From Bremia lactucae (lineage: Eukaryota > Oomycota > Peronosporomycetes > Peronosporales > Peronosporaceae): a DNA stretch of 64,000 nucleotides. This document shows, piece by piece, positions 45,353 through 57,180 of the stretch. The stretch is from the NCBI RefSeq assembly GCF_004359215.1, contig NC_090610.1, positions 12,148,104 through 12,212,103 on the forward strand, given 5' to 3'. Under the pieces are notes generated by a model. It made no database searches and was not told where the DNA came from. It saw nothing but the letters and a program-made list of their open reading frames with translations. The position numbers were made by a program, and so were the translations under genes. How positions within the stretch are numbered: position 1 is the stretch's first letter; every line of letters begins with the position of its first letter.

Positions 45353-45748
45353 GTTGTTGGTTATCGATTGAAACCGATTAGAAATGAGCTGCTTTGTCGC
45401 AAAAGGAACGTGTTAGGAAACGTGGTAATCATCGGTTCCAGATATTTAGGATTGACGAAAATTAACGGGATGATTGTTTTTCTGAATTCTCATGGAAGGG
45501 GCGTGGTGGCTAATGACCGACAACAGATGTAGTCAATTTTCATCAGAATCACCTTTTTGCATCACGAAGCTTCATTTCTTCTACTCTGTATTCACTCTTA
45601 ATTGGAACTGTTTATTTGCAATCGCAGTTATTGCGTACAGATGCTAGTAGCCTGTTCACATTCTAATGATTCCATGTGCAGTATCGGAATAGTTGTAGCG
45701 TAGAACATGACCAACGATCTAGCAGTTGTCACTATTCTGCACTTAGTT
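45353..45748. other. Left half of the HSP70 divergent intergenic region
   Basis: No gene is seen. It contains TCATGGAAGGGGCGTGG near 45490, a motif that recurs near 45790 and 45860 closer to the intact HSP70. Confidence 0.4.
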
Positions 45749-45860
45749 GAAGTAACCCGATAAACATATTCTCACAGGTTTCTAGATTGTCATGGAAAGG
45801 GACGTATTTGAAATGGTTAACAATCTGGAAACCTGTAAAATATGTTTATCGGGTACTTCA
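45749..45860. repeat. Large imperfect inverted repeat upstream of HSP70
   Basis: The left arm, about 45749-45790 (with ACCCGATAAACATATT and ACAGGTTTCTAGATTGT), pairs with 45820-45860 (with ACAATCTGGAAACCTGT and AATATGTTTATCGGGT). The arms are about 40 bp with few mismatches and the spacer is 29 bp. Near it lie degenerate heat-shock-element-like pieces such as TTTCTAGATT, TCTGGAAACC and TCTAGAAATC, none with a perfect alternating GAA/TTC array. Confidence 0.75.
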
Positions 45861-45964
45861 TGGAAGGGGCGTATTAAAAATACTCCCAATCTAGAAATCG
45901 CGAGAATTTATCGCTTAACGACTTAATCTTCAGAATCGTCACGTTGTATGACCTCTTTTAAAGA

Positions 45965-45982
45965 GCTCACTTTTCAATTTTC
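45965..45982 (+). promoter_or_regulatory. Oomycete core promoter (Inr + FPR) of HSP70
   Basis: GCTCACTTTTCAATTTTC fits the oomycete initiator (YTCANTYY) followed directly by the flanking promoter region (CAWTTT). Transcription would start near 45969 and give a 5' leader of about 68 nt before the ATG at 46037. Confidence 0.6.
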
Positions 45983-46036
45983 AGCGAAACAAGCACTTAA
46001 CTTCAAATCAACGAGAATCACTTGTCAACCGACAAC

Positions 46037-48007
46037 ATGACTCAAGCTTCATCTGGATACTCTGTGGGCATTGACCTGGGCACGACGTATTCGTGTGTGG
46101 GCGTATGGCAGAATGACCGTGTCGAAATTATTGCAAACGACCAAGGAAATCGCACGACTCCATCATACGTGGCCTTTACGGATTCGGAGCGCCTCATTGG
46201 TGATGCGGCAAAGAATCAGGTCGCCATGAACGCTTCAAACACGGTATTTGACGCGAAACGTCTCATTGGACGCAAATATTCGGACCCAGTGGTCCAAGCC
46301 GATATCAAGCATTGGCCGTTTAAAGTCACGTCGGGTGCCGGTGACAAGCCTCAGATTTCGGTCGAATTCAAAGGGGAGACCAAGACGTTCCAGCCCGAAG
46401 AGATTTCATCAATGGTTTTAATCAAGATGCGTGAAGTGGCGGAAGCGTTTATTGGAAAAGAGGTGAAAAACGCCGTGATTACAGTACCCGCGTACTTTAA
46501 CGACTCGCAGCGTCAAGCGACAAAAGACGCTGGAGCCATTGCGGGTCTTAATGTGTTGCGTATTATTAATGAACCAACGGCTGCTGCCATTGCGTACGGC
46601 TTGGACAAGAAGGGCGGGGAACGGAATGTATTGATTTTTGATCTTGGCGGTGGTACGTTTGATGTGTCGCTATTGAGTATTGAAGAAGGAATTTTTGAAG
46701 TCAAAGCCACGGCTGGAGACACGCACTTGGGCGGCGAGGATTTCGACAATCGACTTGTGGAGCATTTTGTCCAGGAATTTCGACGCAAACATCGCAAGGA
46801 TTTGACTTCGAACCAGCGTGCGTTGCGTCGATTGCGAACGGCGTGCGAACGGGCCAAACGAACGTTGTCGTCGTCGGCCCAAGCGTATATTGAGATTGAT
46901 TCGTTGCATGACGGCGTGGACTTTAACTCGACCATCACCCGTGCCCGGTTTGAAGATTTGTGTGGGGATTATTTCCGCAAGACCATGGAGCCAGTGGAAA
47001 AGGTGTTGCGGGATGCCAAGCTGTCGAAAGGTCAGGTGCATGAGGTGGTGCTTGTCGGAGGATCAACGCGAATTCCCAAGGTGCAGCAATTATTGTCGGA
47101 CTTTTTCAATGGCAAAGAGCCCAACAAGTCGATTAATCCGGACGAAGCGGTGGCGTACGGTGCTACGGTTCAAGCGGCGATTTTAGGTGGCAATAATTCG
47201 TCGGAGAAACTGCAAGATTTGTTATTGTTGGACGTGACGCCCTTGTCGCTGGGTCTTGAGACGGCTGGTGGGGTCATGACGACGTTGATTGGTCGCAACT
47301 CGACTGTCCCGACGAAGAAGACGCAGACGTTTTCAACGTATGCCGACAACCAGCCCGGCGTGTTGATTCAAGTGTTTGAAGGCGAACGATCGATGACACG
47401 TGACAATAATTTATTGGGCAAATTCAATCTTGATAGCATTCCCCCGATGCCTCGTGGGGTGCCACAGATTGACGTGACGTTTGACATTGATGCCAATGGC
47501 ATTTTGAATGTTTCGGCGGTCGAAAAGTCGACGGGGAAGGAGAATAAGATAACGATTACGAATGACAAGGGACGATTGTCGCAAGCGGAGATTGATCGGA
47601 TGGTGAATGACGCGGAGAAGTATAAGACGGAGGACGAGGCGAACAAGGTGCGCGTGGAAGCGAAGAATGCACTGGAGAATTATACGTATAGTTTACGGAA
47701 CAGTTTGAATGAGGAGAAGATGAAGGAAGCGATTCCCGAGACGGAAAAGAAGAGGGTTGATGAAAAGGTGACGGAAGTGATTCAGTGGCTTGACGCGCAC
47801 CAGTCAGCGGAAAAGGAAGAATACGAGGCGAAACAGAAGGAGTTGGAAACGGTCGCGAATCCGATATTGCAAAAGATGTATGCGTCGGCCAGTGGCGCAG
47901 CGGGTGGCATGCCCGGTGGGATGCCTGGTGGAATGCCAGGAGGGAATACCACGTTTAATCCGTCGGGAGAAACGAATCAAGGCCCCAAGATTGAGGAAGT
48001 CGACTAG
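46037..48007 (+). CDS. HSP70: Cytosolic heat shock protein 70 (ATP-dependent chaperone)
   Basis: The intact single-exon frame encodes 656 residues, a normal length for cytosolic HSP70. The family signatures are all present: IDLGTTYS at 12-19, [14 protein letters not shown] at 200-213, and [15 protein letters not shown] from 338. The nucleotide-binding domain is followed by the substrate-binding domain (about 390-550), a helical lid, three GGMP repeats and the C-terminal EEVD that binds TPR co-chaperones such as HOP and CHIP. The frame can be extended to a TTG at 46022, but ATG 46037 is used here, supported by the promoter and by the pseudogene. It folds and refolds proteins in the cytosol and nucleus using ATP. 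Whether this copy is heat-inducible is not shown by a clear heat-shock element. Confidence 0.95.
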   Translation: MTQASSGYSVGIDLGTTYSCVGVWQNDRVEIIANDQGNRTTPSYVAFTDSERLIGDAAKNQVAMNASNTVFDAKRLIGRKYSDPVVQADIKHWPFKVTSGAGDKPQISVEFKGETKTFQPEEISSMVLIKMREVAEAFIGKEVKNAVITVPAYFNDSQRQATKDAGAIAGLNVLRIINEPTAAAIAYGLDKKGGERNVLIFDLGGGTFDVSLLSIEEGIFEVKATAGDTHLGGEDFDNRLVEHFVQEFRRKHRKDLTSNQRALRRLRTACERAKRTLSSSAQAYIEIDSLHDGVDFNSTITRARFEDLCGDYFRKTMEPVEKVLRDAKLSKGQVHEVVLVGGSTRIPKVQQLLSDFFNGKEPNKSINPDEAVAYGATVQAAILGGNNSSEKLQDLLLLDVTPLSLGLETAGGVMTTLIGRNSTVPTKKTQTFSTYADNQPGVLIQVFEGERSMTRDNNLLGKFNLDSIPPMPRGVPQIDVTFDIDANGILNVSAVEKSTGKENKITITNDKGRLSQAEIDRMVNDAEKYKTEDEANKVRVEAKNALENYTYSLRNSLNEEKMKEAIPETEKKRVDEKVTEVIQWLDAHQSAEKEEYEAKQKELETVANPILQKMYASASGAAGGMPGGMPGGMPGGNTTFNPSGETNQGPKIEEVD

Positions 48008-48325
48008 GTGGAAGAGATGGTTTTGGTTTGAGTAAGTTACGATTTTGAAAAACATGTTTGTTGCTTTAAGTTTATTAAAAAATGAAATTGGATTTTGTTA
48101 AGTGTAATTGTTTTGGATATTGGCAAGTTTGGCGTTGTCTGTGATAGTTTGCTGTAACCTATTTCTTAATAAAGTTACAAATTATTTGTTGCCATCGACT
48201 TTTCTGTTCGTATGTTTGCAATTAATAAAAAAGCTTCCTTTCGCTATTCCTTCTTTCCCCAACAAATCAATCAGAATTAAAGATGGAATAGAAGTTCAGT
48301 TGTGTTATGACGCAACTGCGATAGC

Positions 48326-48436
48326 ACTCGATTTTGGGCTTTGTAGTTTCGATAACAAGTCATTTTTTTTCATTGATAATAAGAAATCGACAAAACAGTT
48401 ATAGCAGGTGTCAAGACCAAAGCCCAAAATTCGAGT
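48326..48436. repeat. Short inverted repeat, possible small MITE
   Basis: The arm ACTCGATTTTGGGCTTTG (48326-48343) pairs with CAAAGCCCAAAATTCGAGT (48418-48436), with one extra base and a spacer of about 75 bp. It lies in the otherwise empty region between HSP70 and the membrane-protein gene (48008-48585). Confidence 0.5.
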
Positions 48437-48540
48437 CACCATGGTCTCACGTCACATCACCTTTCGTGAGTCACGTTTGCTGATGGACTAAGGTCAAAAC
48501 CTGTGCAATTGATGGGAGACATTATGCAGGGACATGTTTA

Positions 48541-48554
48541 TCCATTCTCAATTG
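48541..48554 (+). promoter_or_regulatory. Possible oomycete initiator for the membrane-protein gene
   Basis: TCCATTCTCAATTG resembles the Inr plus flanking element, 32 nt before the ATG at 48586. Confidence 0.4.
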
Positions 48555-48585
48555 CGTCACGAAAGCAGCAGCCAGTTGTCAAGCA

Positions 48586-49161
48586 ATGCGACGAATTCTC
48601 TTGCTGTCGCTAGCTCTGACATTCAAACTGGTCAGGACTCAAGAACATCGCTTCCCTAAGCTCCATGGACCTCAGTCTCTGCACTTACCACAACATCGTC
48701 ACACCACGATAATCACTACTCCGTGTTTATCGTCTCCATACCGTACACAGCAAGTAATTATTGCACACCGGCATCTCGAAGCTCGTACTGCCCAGTTGAA
48801 TCTCGAAGTGCGAGAATTGCTAATGAAACGACATGAAGCCCTCAAGAGTCTGAAAGAATCTGCGCAGCAAGGCAATTGCAAATGCGAAAGCTTCAATGCA
48901 CTTACAACACCAAGCCAAACACAGCCAACAGTGTATCCAGAACCCGAAAGTGCTTTAAGAAATTCGTCATGGAGACTCGAATCAACGGAAGCAATTAGCA
49001 ATTTGGTGGAAATTCCATCGAAAGATCGTCACGCAAGCTCTTTCTTCGCCAGTACGATGTTTGCATTTGCCGTAATTTTTATGATTGTTCCAGTGGCTTT
49101 TGTCATTGGTTTTGTCATCTTTTGCAGGCGAAAGCGACGGCCACGGTATACCCATGCGTAA
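48586..49161 (+). CDS. Putative type I membrane protein
   Basis: The predicted protein has 191 residues. MRRILLLSLALTFKLVRTQ looks like a cleavable signal peptide. The ectodomain has a charged helix that may form a coiled coil (HLEARTAQLNLEVRELLMKR, about 62-95), a Cys pair (CKC) near 98 and one N-glycosylation sequon (NSS). A hydrophobic segment at about 151-179 (FAVIFMIVPVAFVIGFVIF) is followed by a strongly basic 12-residue tail (CRRKRRPRYTHA), the expected stop-transfer arrangement. I recognise no family, and no RXLR-type effector motif follows the signal. The start is the first ATG after the initiator-like site. No frame damage. A surface or endomembrane location is inferred. Confidence 0.55.
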   Translation: MRRILLLSLALTFKLVRTQEHRFPKLHGPQSLHLPQHRHTTIITTPCLSSPYRTQQVIIAHRHLEARTAQLNLEVRELLMKRHEALKSLKESAQQGNCKCESFNALTTPSQTQPTVYPEPESALRNSSWRLESTEAISNLVEIPSKDRHASSFFASTMFAFAVIFMIVPVAFVIGFVIFCRRKRRPRYTHA

Positions 49162-49230
49162 TGTTGGAACCTAAAAAAAGAGCTGTAGCACAAAGAATGC
49201 TATTCGGTAGAAAATAAATGTTGTAATAAA

Positions 49231-49776
49231 TTAAGGAAATTGCTGCGGACACGCCCATTATATGCTTCGGACACACCTTTAAGTGTAATTTTGTACTCAC
49301 CGGTAAAACGTTGTCAGCCCGTAATAAAAAAAGCTGCAAGAACTCAGACTTTGGTTCTTGACAGAATGTTCAAAAGGCTGTCGAATTACAAAACTTATTA
49401 ACTTAGGGAATGTCTAGACCCACCCCAGGTTTTTATGTTGTCATGCTTGAGTGCTAGGACGAACAGCTTAGCAATCTATTTATGAGGCAAACATGCGTCT
49501 CAAAGGTTTTTGCGACGAATTTGCAGCGAGTAAAAATTCTTCTTTTTTTTAATTTGAAATACCCACTTCAAAGTCACTTTTACTTTATACTCGGGTAAAA
49601 TGAGGCTTTTTTCTCGCTGATAGAAAAATTTGCTTTACCTTCTACACAAATAAAGGTTTGTCGTAGATTTTGATGTCGATTCAAATGAATATCTTCAAAA
49701 AATATGTTATTTCTCTTCTATTAAAAATATGGAAACAAAATTTTACTTTTAGAGGGTGTCCGCAGCAATTCCCTAA
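49231..49776. mobile_element. MITE-like element with 20-25 bp terminal inverted repeats
   Basis: The left end AGGAAATTGCTGCGGACAC matches the reverse complement of the right end GTGTCCGCAGCAATTCCC, and TA flanks both sides. Length is about 545 bp, AT-rich, with no coding frame. A TA target and such ends would fit a Tc1/mariner-type non-autonomous element. It fills most of the gap between the membrane protein and the Polycomb-type gene. Confidence 0.6.
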
Positions 49777-50000
49777 ACTAAAAGTGTAATAAAATATTTT
49801 GAGCCAGCAATGGCTAATAGCTCCTCGACGACGACGCACGCGCTCGCTCCATCGCCGGACGATGCACCTTGCAACATGTTGTTTGTCGAAGCACGCACGG
49901 TTCGTTAAGTTTAAATTCGTGGGCACTCGGGCCTCACGCTTGGTTGGTAAATAGTTTTTAGCAATATTATTGCTATGCATTGTGGCAGGAAACGCTTCAC

Positions 50001-50990
50001 ATGGCAAAAATCAATGCATTTTTCGTTTGCAAGTTATGCAAAGGTTATTTTCGAGACCCATATACTTCAAAAGAGTGTCTACACACTTGTGCGTACCTGA
50101 TGGGTAAACTTCTGATTTAAAGGATTTAATTGAAGCATGGGTTTAGTTTGTTACGGCTGCATTCGAGGGTATTACCTCTACCATCCGAAATCATCTTCCT
50201 GTCCTACGTGCAAAGTAAATCTCGGCGCGAAGCCATTGACGCAAATCCTGTACGTGGTCAATCACTCTTCTGAATTGGTGACAACATTTGAAATAAAGAA
50301 TCTTTTCACAGTCCGGATCCAGCCATTAAAGAACTTGCACAAAAGCTGTTGCCAAACTACACTGCAAAAGAAGAAATAGAAGGTAGCAATATGAAAAAAC
50401 TGCGGTGTAGCATACATTCCTTTCCTATCAATTCGAATATAAAATGGTTAGAGCGGCTTTATTATCAGACTATTGGTATCAAGCGCAAGCAGCCCAGTAC
50501 ACCGATCAAAGCTCAGCTTAATCGCCCGATAGTCCGTCGCTCAATCGGTCCGTCTCCCGGCAATATGATCCAGTTTGAACTCTATCCTCAACGCGGGTTT
50601 GTTTAAGATGGTGGCAACTACTATGTCAGTGCTGCATACTAACGAGCTGTTGATGGTCATGGGAACGTATTCAGTCCCAATGTTCCGCTCTTTCTTTCTC
50701 TTAACAAGTTGGAAACACCTTGGATGTATACGCAGTCACTTCTTAAGGTACGTGGGAAGTATATATATTGAAATCAAGTCTAACAATTGTTTGATATTAC
50801 AAAGATCATGTACCTTCGCAAATACTTGGCTAAGAAATTAAAACTTGCAAAACCCGAGGAGATTGAAATTTTATGCAAAGGCACTGTTGTGGGACCAGAG
50901 TATTCCCTTGAATTTATTCGACGTACGCGATGGAAAGAAGAGGATTCGAAAATGATGCTGGAATACCGCCGCCAACTCATTGCGTCGTAA
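50001..50990 (+). CDS. Polycomb-group RING finger (PCGF) type protein with RAWUL domain, five exons
   Basis: I propose exons 50001-50088, 50147-50249, 50312-50596, 50675-50747 and 50805-50990, giving 244 residues. All introns are GT-AG and 57-78 nt long, and all five exons join in frame. The first junction rebuilds ECLHT-FCYGCIRGYY, completing a C3HC4 RING with ligands at 10, 13, 26, 28, 31, 34, 48 and 51. Next come LPDPAIKELAQKLLP, a feature of PCGF proteins such as BMI1, then a basic linker (RKQPSTP, RPIVRRS). The C-terminal RAWUL ubiquitin-like domain follows (LETPWMY, IMYLRKYLAKKL, EEIEILCKGTVV). By family this would be the partner of a RING1-type E3 in a PRC1-like complex that ubiquitinates H2A. 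The third intron is the least certain. Confidence 0.85.
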
Positions 50991-51312
50991 CTCAATCTCC
51001 CAGTTCGTAGAAGCTGCACTCTTTTTGCGTCCTTGAGAATGGCGACACATTTGCCATAGGATAAGGATCGCTCTGTTGTGATTGATAGGAGCATATCTGG
51101 CATTTTTAATCTTGGCTTCGAATCGTAAGAAGAGAAGCCCCAGCTGACAATCGAAATCATATTTTGAAGTGCTGTTAAACCTTCGTTTTTATTATACGGT
51201 GGGAACAAAACGTATCTAATTTCAAGTCACTATGGCTCCAGCCATTGCGAGGGGTTTTTGAACGCGATGGCTTGAGACTAGCGACTAAAATGGAACAAGA
51301 CATCATCCCGGT

Positions 51313-52645
<1,333 letters not shown>

Positions 52646-52649
52646 ACTG

Positions 52650-53935
52650 TTGGCAATGCAAATGTTTCAGTAGATGCTAATGCGTCTACTGCGAAGAATA
52701 CGTCACGTCCTACTCCCATTGAAGCTGACTGGAACATGTCATCTGTTGATGACATTGCAGGTGACGGTGACAAGTCACCTGCTACACCAATTGTAGGTGA
52801 CTGGCCCAAGTCACTGTCATCGCCCGTCTCGATGGCTACCGTAAAGGCCAACGGATCACCCCAGGCCGAGTCCCTTGACGCATCTCGTAAGAGATGCGCG
52901 TCCCCCAATGAGGATCTTGAAGAGAATGTGCTTCCTCACGGGCATGACTTGCACCCTTAAAACAGCAGCATGGGCATGAGTCCCCAGTAGAGGAAAGGGA
53001 TTCCTGCTTCTCTAGACAAACGGTGCAACTTATAGCGGGCACCGACCACGGTGCGTTTTTCCAACCTTTCACGAAAAGAATTTAGCTTGTCAAGCCAGCC
53101 AGACACCATGGCCTATGTTTTGCACATTCTGTACAAGGCTGTCCATGCTTGGAACAAAGGTTTGACATCCTTTGCCAGCTTAGAGGAGTACCACCGATGC
53201 CGGAAAAGGCATCGATGAAGAGTTCCGTATCATCCTCACAAGGCTTAAGAACTCTAATCCTTTTCAGAGTGCGGGAAGCGCTCCTCTCCAATGAACCTTC
53301 AGTCGAGGAGGAGGGGTCTCGTTGTACTGTAGACGAGACCCGGAACGTCAAACATCAGCTGGGAACGAGGTTTCCAACTATCATCCGAGGGTGTATACCC
53401 TCGCCAACGAACGAGACAACTCGTCCAAACCCCCTTTACCTAACGGTAATTCGACAAGCTTTCAAAAAGAAAATGCTTCTTTCCACCTGAATCCATCAAT
53501 GGATGTGGAGGGGAAGGAAATATCGGGTTCGCCTCGTTTGACGAGCCCGAATCAACATCGAGATTTAGATCACATTATTTATTATTTAAAGGAGGATCTC
53601 GATCCCGTCGCCGCGAGTTAGCCGTGACGGTCGATAATGTTTCTCATGACCAGTTGAAAAATCGTGTGCAGGTTGCGACTGATCAACTGGCAAACACAAG
53701 GACACAGCAGTTCCCTTCAAAATGAGCTGGTGACAGCTCGTCAGAAGATCTCTTCCTTGAAGGAAAGAGTGGATCGTCTGGTTCAAGAGAATCGTACTCT
53801 GCTTTGAGACAATAAGACTTTGGCGGATGCCTTAAACCGTTCCGGTGTAATCCGGAATCAAAAGAAGCCTCGTAATTATGGAACGGGCCGACGCCCAATG
53901 TTAAACGTACGATGCGTATACGCATACTACGATGC
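52650..53935 (+). pseudogene. Gypsy-A antisense ORF, diverged copy
   Basis: The N-terminal part (52640-52960) is open and acidic/Ser-rich: DDIAGDGDKSPATPIVGDW, then DASRKRCASPNEDLEENV, ending in a basic patch as in the 34899 copy although the sequence differs. The middle keeps CTFCTR-like Cys and GKGIDEEFRIILTRLK. The DPERQTSAGNEVSNYHPRV block is at 53330-53400. The coiled coil (VQVATDQLANT, ARQKISS-like, VDRLVQEN) is at 53640-53800 and the KKPRNYG end at 53870. Several shifts break the frame. Confidence 0.5.
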
Positions 53936-56900
53936 AGCTCGATTGTGTGCACATTGCCTTGGCGATATAGTACATGAAATGAGCCGATATATCTGGGTAG
54001 TGATTTATTACTGCCTACATTAGTCACCACATCTATTGGTAGGTTTCCCGTAGACAGTAGGACTAGGTCATTGGCATTAGATGAATGTATGTTTGCTTTT
54101 CCAGTTTTGTCAGAGTTCCGCTTCTGGCGGTCCACCGCATCAGCTATAAGATTTTGCACGAAACGGATTACTGCTTCTCTAGCGAACAGAAAGTCACCTG
54201 CTGACTCGGTTTATCATTGTTTTCAGCCCGACCGGCTCGCACTCCGGAAATATCAATTTCTATAGTATTGAAAGTATTATTGTTCTCGTAAATAGTACTG
54301 TTTTCGATGCTGAGTCTTTCAGCATCGTTGTCTAAGTCAGTAATAGTCTTATCGTTAATACTGATTTCGTCCACTTCAATTTAATTGAATCAACAGTGGT
54401 ATCGTTCGCATTGACCTTAGAGCTAATGCGTGATGAGCAAGAGCTAAAAGGTACTTTGCTCGAGCGAGCCCCCCCCCCCTTGAATAAGAGTCACTCTCAA
54501 ACAAGGTGGGTATAAGTGGGTAGCGTAAGCAATTCACGAAAAATGGTCTAGCTTTGTAGAAGCATGCACTGAAATGTTAAAAGCAAATTATATCATCGGC
54601 AAGAACTCGCTCCAACTCTTAAGAGCGTGGACGTATCCGCGAAGTATCTCTTCGAGAATACGGTTGTCCCGCTCGTCTGACCATATGGTTCAGGACGATC
54701 AGATGTAGATATTTTCAGCTGTGTTCCAAGTAAATTGAACGCAGTTTGCCAAAATTCCGCCATGATTTCGGGGTCTCGATCCGAGACCAATTCGCGAGGT
54801 AACCCATGGAGTAGAAATATCGTGTCAACAAATACAACAGCACAGCATTTTGCTGTGATCGACTCGCTACCATTCTGCTGAAAAGATCAACAATAACAAA
54901 AATACCATTGTTCGTATGTTCGTCGTTGGGATGTCCGAAGACGAAGTCCATGGATACATACTGCTAACACTCTGTTGGAACAGGCAGAGGTTGTAATGAA
55001 GCACGGGATGAAGCACTGGGCTTCACCCGTTGACAAACTTCGCAAGCACGTATGAACTTGCGGACGGACTCATACTGGCGTGGTCAGTAGAAGTCGCGAC
55101 TAAGTTTTTTTCACGTTCACGGTGACCACTTATTGATGCATCGTGGAAGTACTGCATGACGTAAACGCAAATGTTATAGGAATGGATGACGACACGAGGT
55201 GGGTCGCCTGCAATGGCTGTTAAGTACATAAAACCACTACGTGTTGTGTATCGATCTGTTGATGTTCTTTACAATTTCGACATTCCTTTTCGAGATTGTT
55301 GGGCTCGATTTCTAAGGTAATCCATCAGCTCTTTAATAGCCTTATCTTCTTGATAAGCTCTTCTAACATCAGCGAGAAATGTTGACGACGGAACACTTAT
55401 TGTGGCAACAGTGGCCTTATGCTCACCGTTGATCTGTGCAGCCGGCTCAAAATCAGGCCGGCGCGAAAGGGCATCAGCGACGACGTTAGGTTGTCCTAGT
55501 TTATACTTCACGAAAAAGTTATACTCCGCAAAGAAGAACAACCATCTCGCATTATTTGCGAGAAGTGTGGGCTGCTTACGGCCGTGCGTAAAGATGCATG
55601 GTCCGTACATACAATGAACGGTCTTTTTCAAGAAATATGCATTAAACTTAGCCAGTGCGTATTTCATGGCAAGGAGTTCCTTGTCATGCACTGGATAGTT
55701 GCGTTCAGCTGGTTGAAGCTGACGCGATTGATAACAGACGACGCGCTCTGCGCCGTCTGTATCATATTGCATAAACGCACAGCCAAATGCAAAATCGCTG
55801 GGGTCACAGACCACATGAAAAGGTCGGTCTTGGTCAGGATTGGCGATTGCATCAAGATTTGATTTATACCCTCGACGGAACGCTGGCAATCAGAGTTTCA
55901 TACCCACTTCACATTTTTCTTCAACAAAGAAGAAGGTGTACTGTCATTTCGGCATAATTGCATGATACTTGTGCCAGTACGCCGCTAAACCGAGGAACTT
56001 TCTAAGTTTCTTTACATCGACTGGCACAGGGGAGGTGATCGCATTGGTCTTTTCTGGATCTGGGCGTCCATCGTGTTTACCACGATGCACCGACATTTCG
56101 CTTGCAGCGAATATACACTTCATGAGATTTTCTTACGCATAAGTGTAAGAATCTTTCGGACGTGAATCGATGAACTTCAACATCCGACTTCCCGTTCATG
56201 GCTCTGCTATGATCGAAGACGTCATCAAAACAGATAGGTGCAAAATCTCGCACCGATCTCAGCAGATTGATTACACATCTGTTAAATGTCGCAGGGGCAT
56301 CACTTAGTCCTTGAAAAAAAAATTAATAAAAAGGAGCCTGTGGCATGACTAGCCACTCCCATAACATATCGCTTGTGGTGCTTACTCTGTGAACGAAATA
56401 TCATGTTCACGCATTAGGAACTGAAAGAATCCATCCATGAGAACCATTGACGAAAGATAGTACTCTTTGACATGCCATCAATGATTACGTCACTTCGTGG
56501 TATCGACGTTTAAGCCGGTACAGTTGCAGCGCTCACTTTATTAAATGCATGCACTACCTGCCATCCTCCTGTTGCTTTACGCACACAGAGGGTCGAAGAG
56601 CTATGTGGGGAAGTTGATTCATTCGCATGCCCCGCAGCTAAGCGTTCGGCAAAAAATTTGTCGATCGCTACTACTTGTTCACGAGACAATGGCCATTGCT
56701 TCATGACACAGTATTTCGAACCTGGAATCAGGTCGATTTCGTGTTGAGTGCCTTTATCCGTAGGCAACTCGTCCGGTACGGACTCAGATAAGCATCCTTG
56801 AATTCAATCAAATCTTTATAGAACGGATTTGTCTACAGAGACTCTCAGTATTGGGACGTAAACGTTCCATCCGACTCTTCTCATCGAGGACACTTTCGTC

Positions 56901-57180
56901 CATCGATGCGCTGGTGAGAACCAGGGTGGCGGATTTACAATGAAGTGAATGATGCAACGGTACCGGCTCAAACGCGCTCGTTCGCAGAAAATACTATTGG
57001 CAATCGAATATCGGTCACGTAGTTGTCATCTGTGGCAAGTACGCAGATCTGCTTGACTTTTCCACTACGCAGATCACGCAAGAACCGGTTCGGTTCAACC
57101 GTTGGCAATTGAGTTATCTTTGAAGTAAACTTTGGAGGCGCTATCAGATCAAGTGTATGAGCGCCTACACTTAATACATT
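53683..57180 (-). pseudogene. Gypsy-A pol remnant, copy 6
   Basis: Reverse transcriptase N-terminal part at 56767-56510 (MPTDKGTQHEIDLIPGSKYC, FAERLAAGHANESTSPHSS, GGWQVVHAFNK). RNase H is open for 206 codons at 55889-55269 (VVCDPSDFAFGCAFMQYD, YPVHDKELLAMKYAL, LGQPNVVADALSRRPDFEP). Integrase HHCC lies at 55229-55023 and core at 54951-54593 (MDFVFGHPNDEHTNNGIFVI, LVSDRDPE). The C-terminus (54159-53683) carries VDRQKRNSDKTGKAN and an acidic tail overlapping the antisense ORF. The RNase H is the longest intact domain of the family here. Confidence 0.65.

Noticed and set aside
46022..46036. HSP70 start at TTG 46022
   Set aside because: It is not an ATG; the next codons reach ATG 46037, which matches the pseudogene's start and the family N-terminus.
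46513..47041. Long minus-strand ORFs across HSP70
   Set aside because: They are shadows of the GC-biased HSP70 coding sequence; no independent protein signal.
48108..48404. 98-codon hydrophobic ORF after HSP70
   Set aside because: It starts at TTG, lies in the AT-rich 3' flank of HSP70 and shows no domain.
48586..49161. RXLR-type effector
   Set aside because: A signal peptide is present, but no RXLR or EER motif follows, and a membrane anchor is present.
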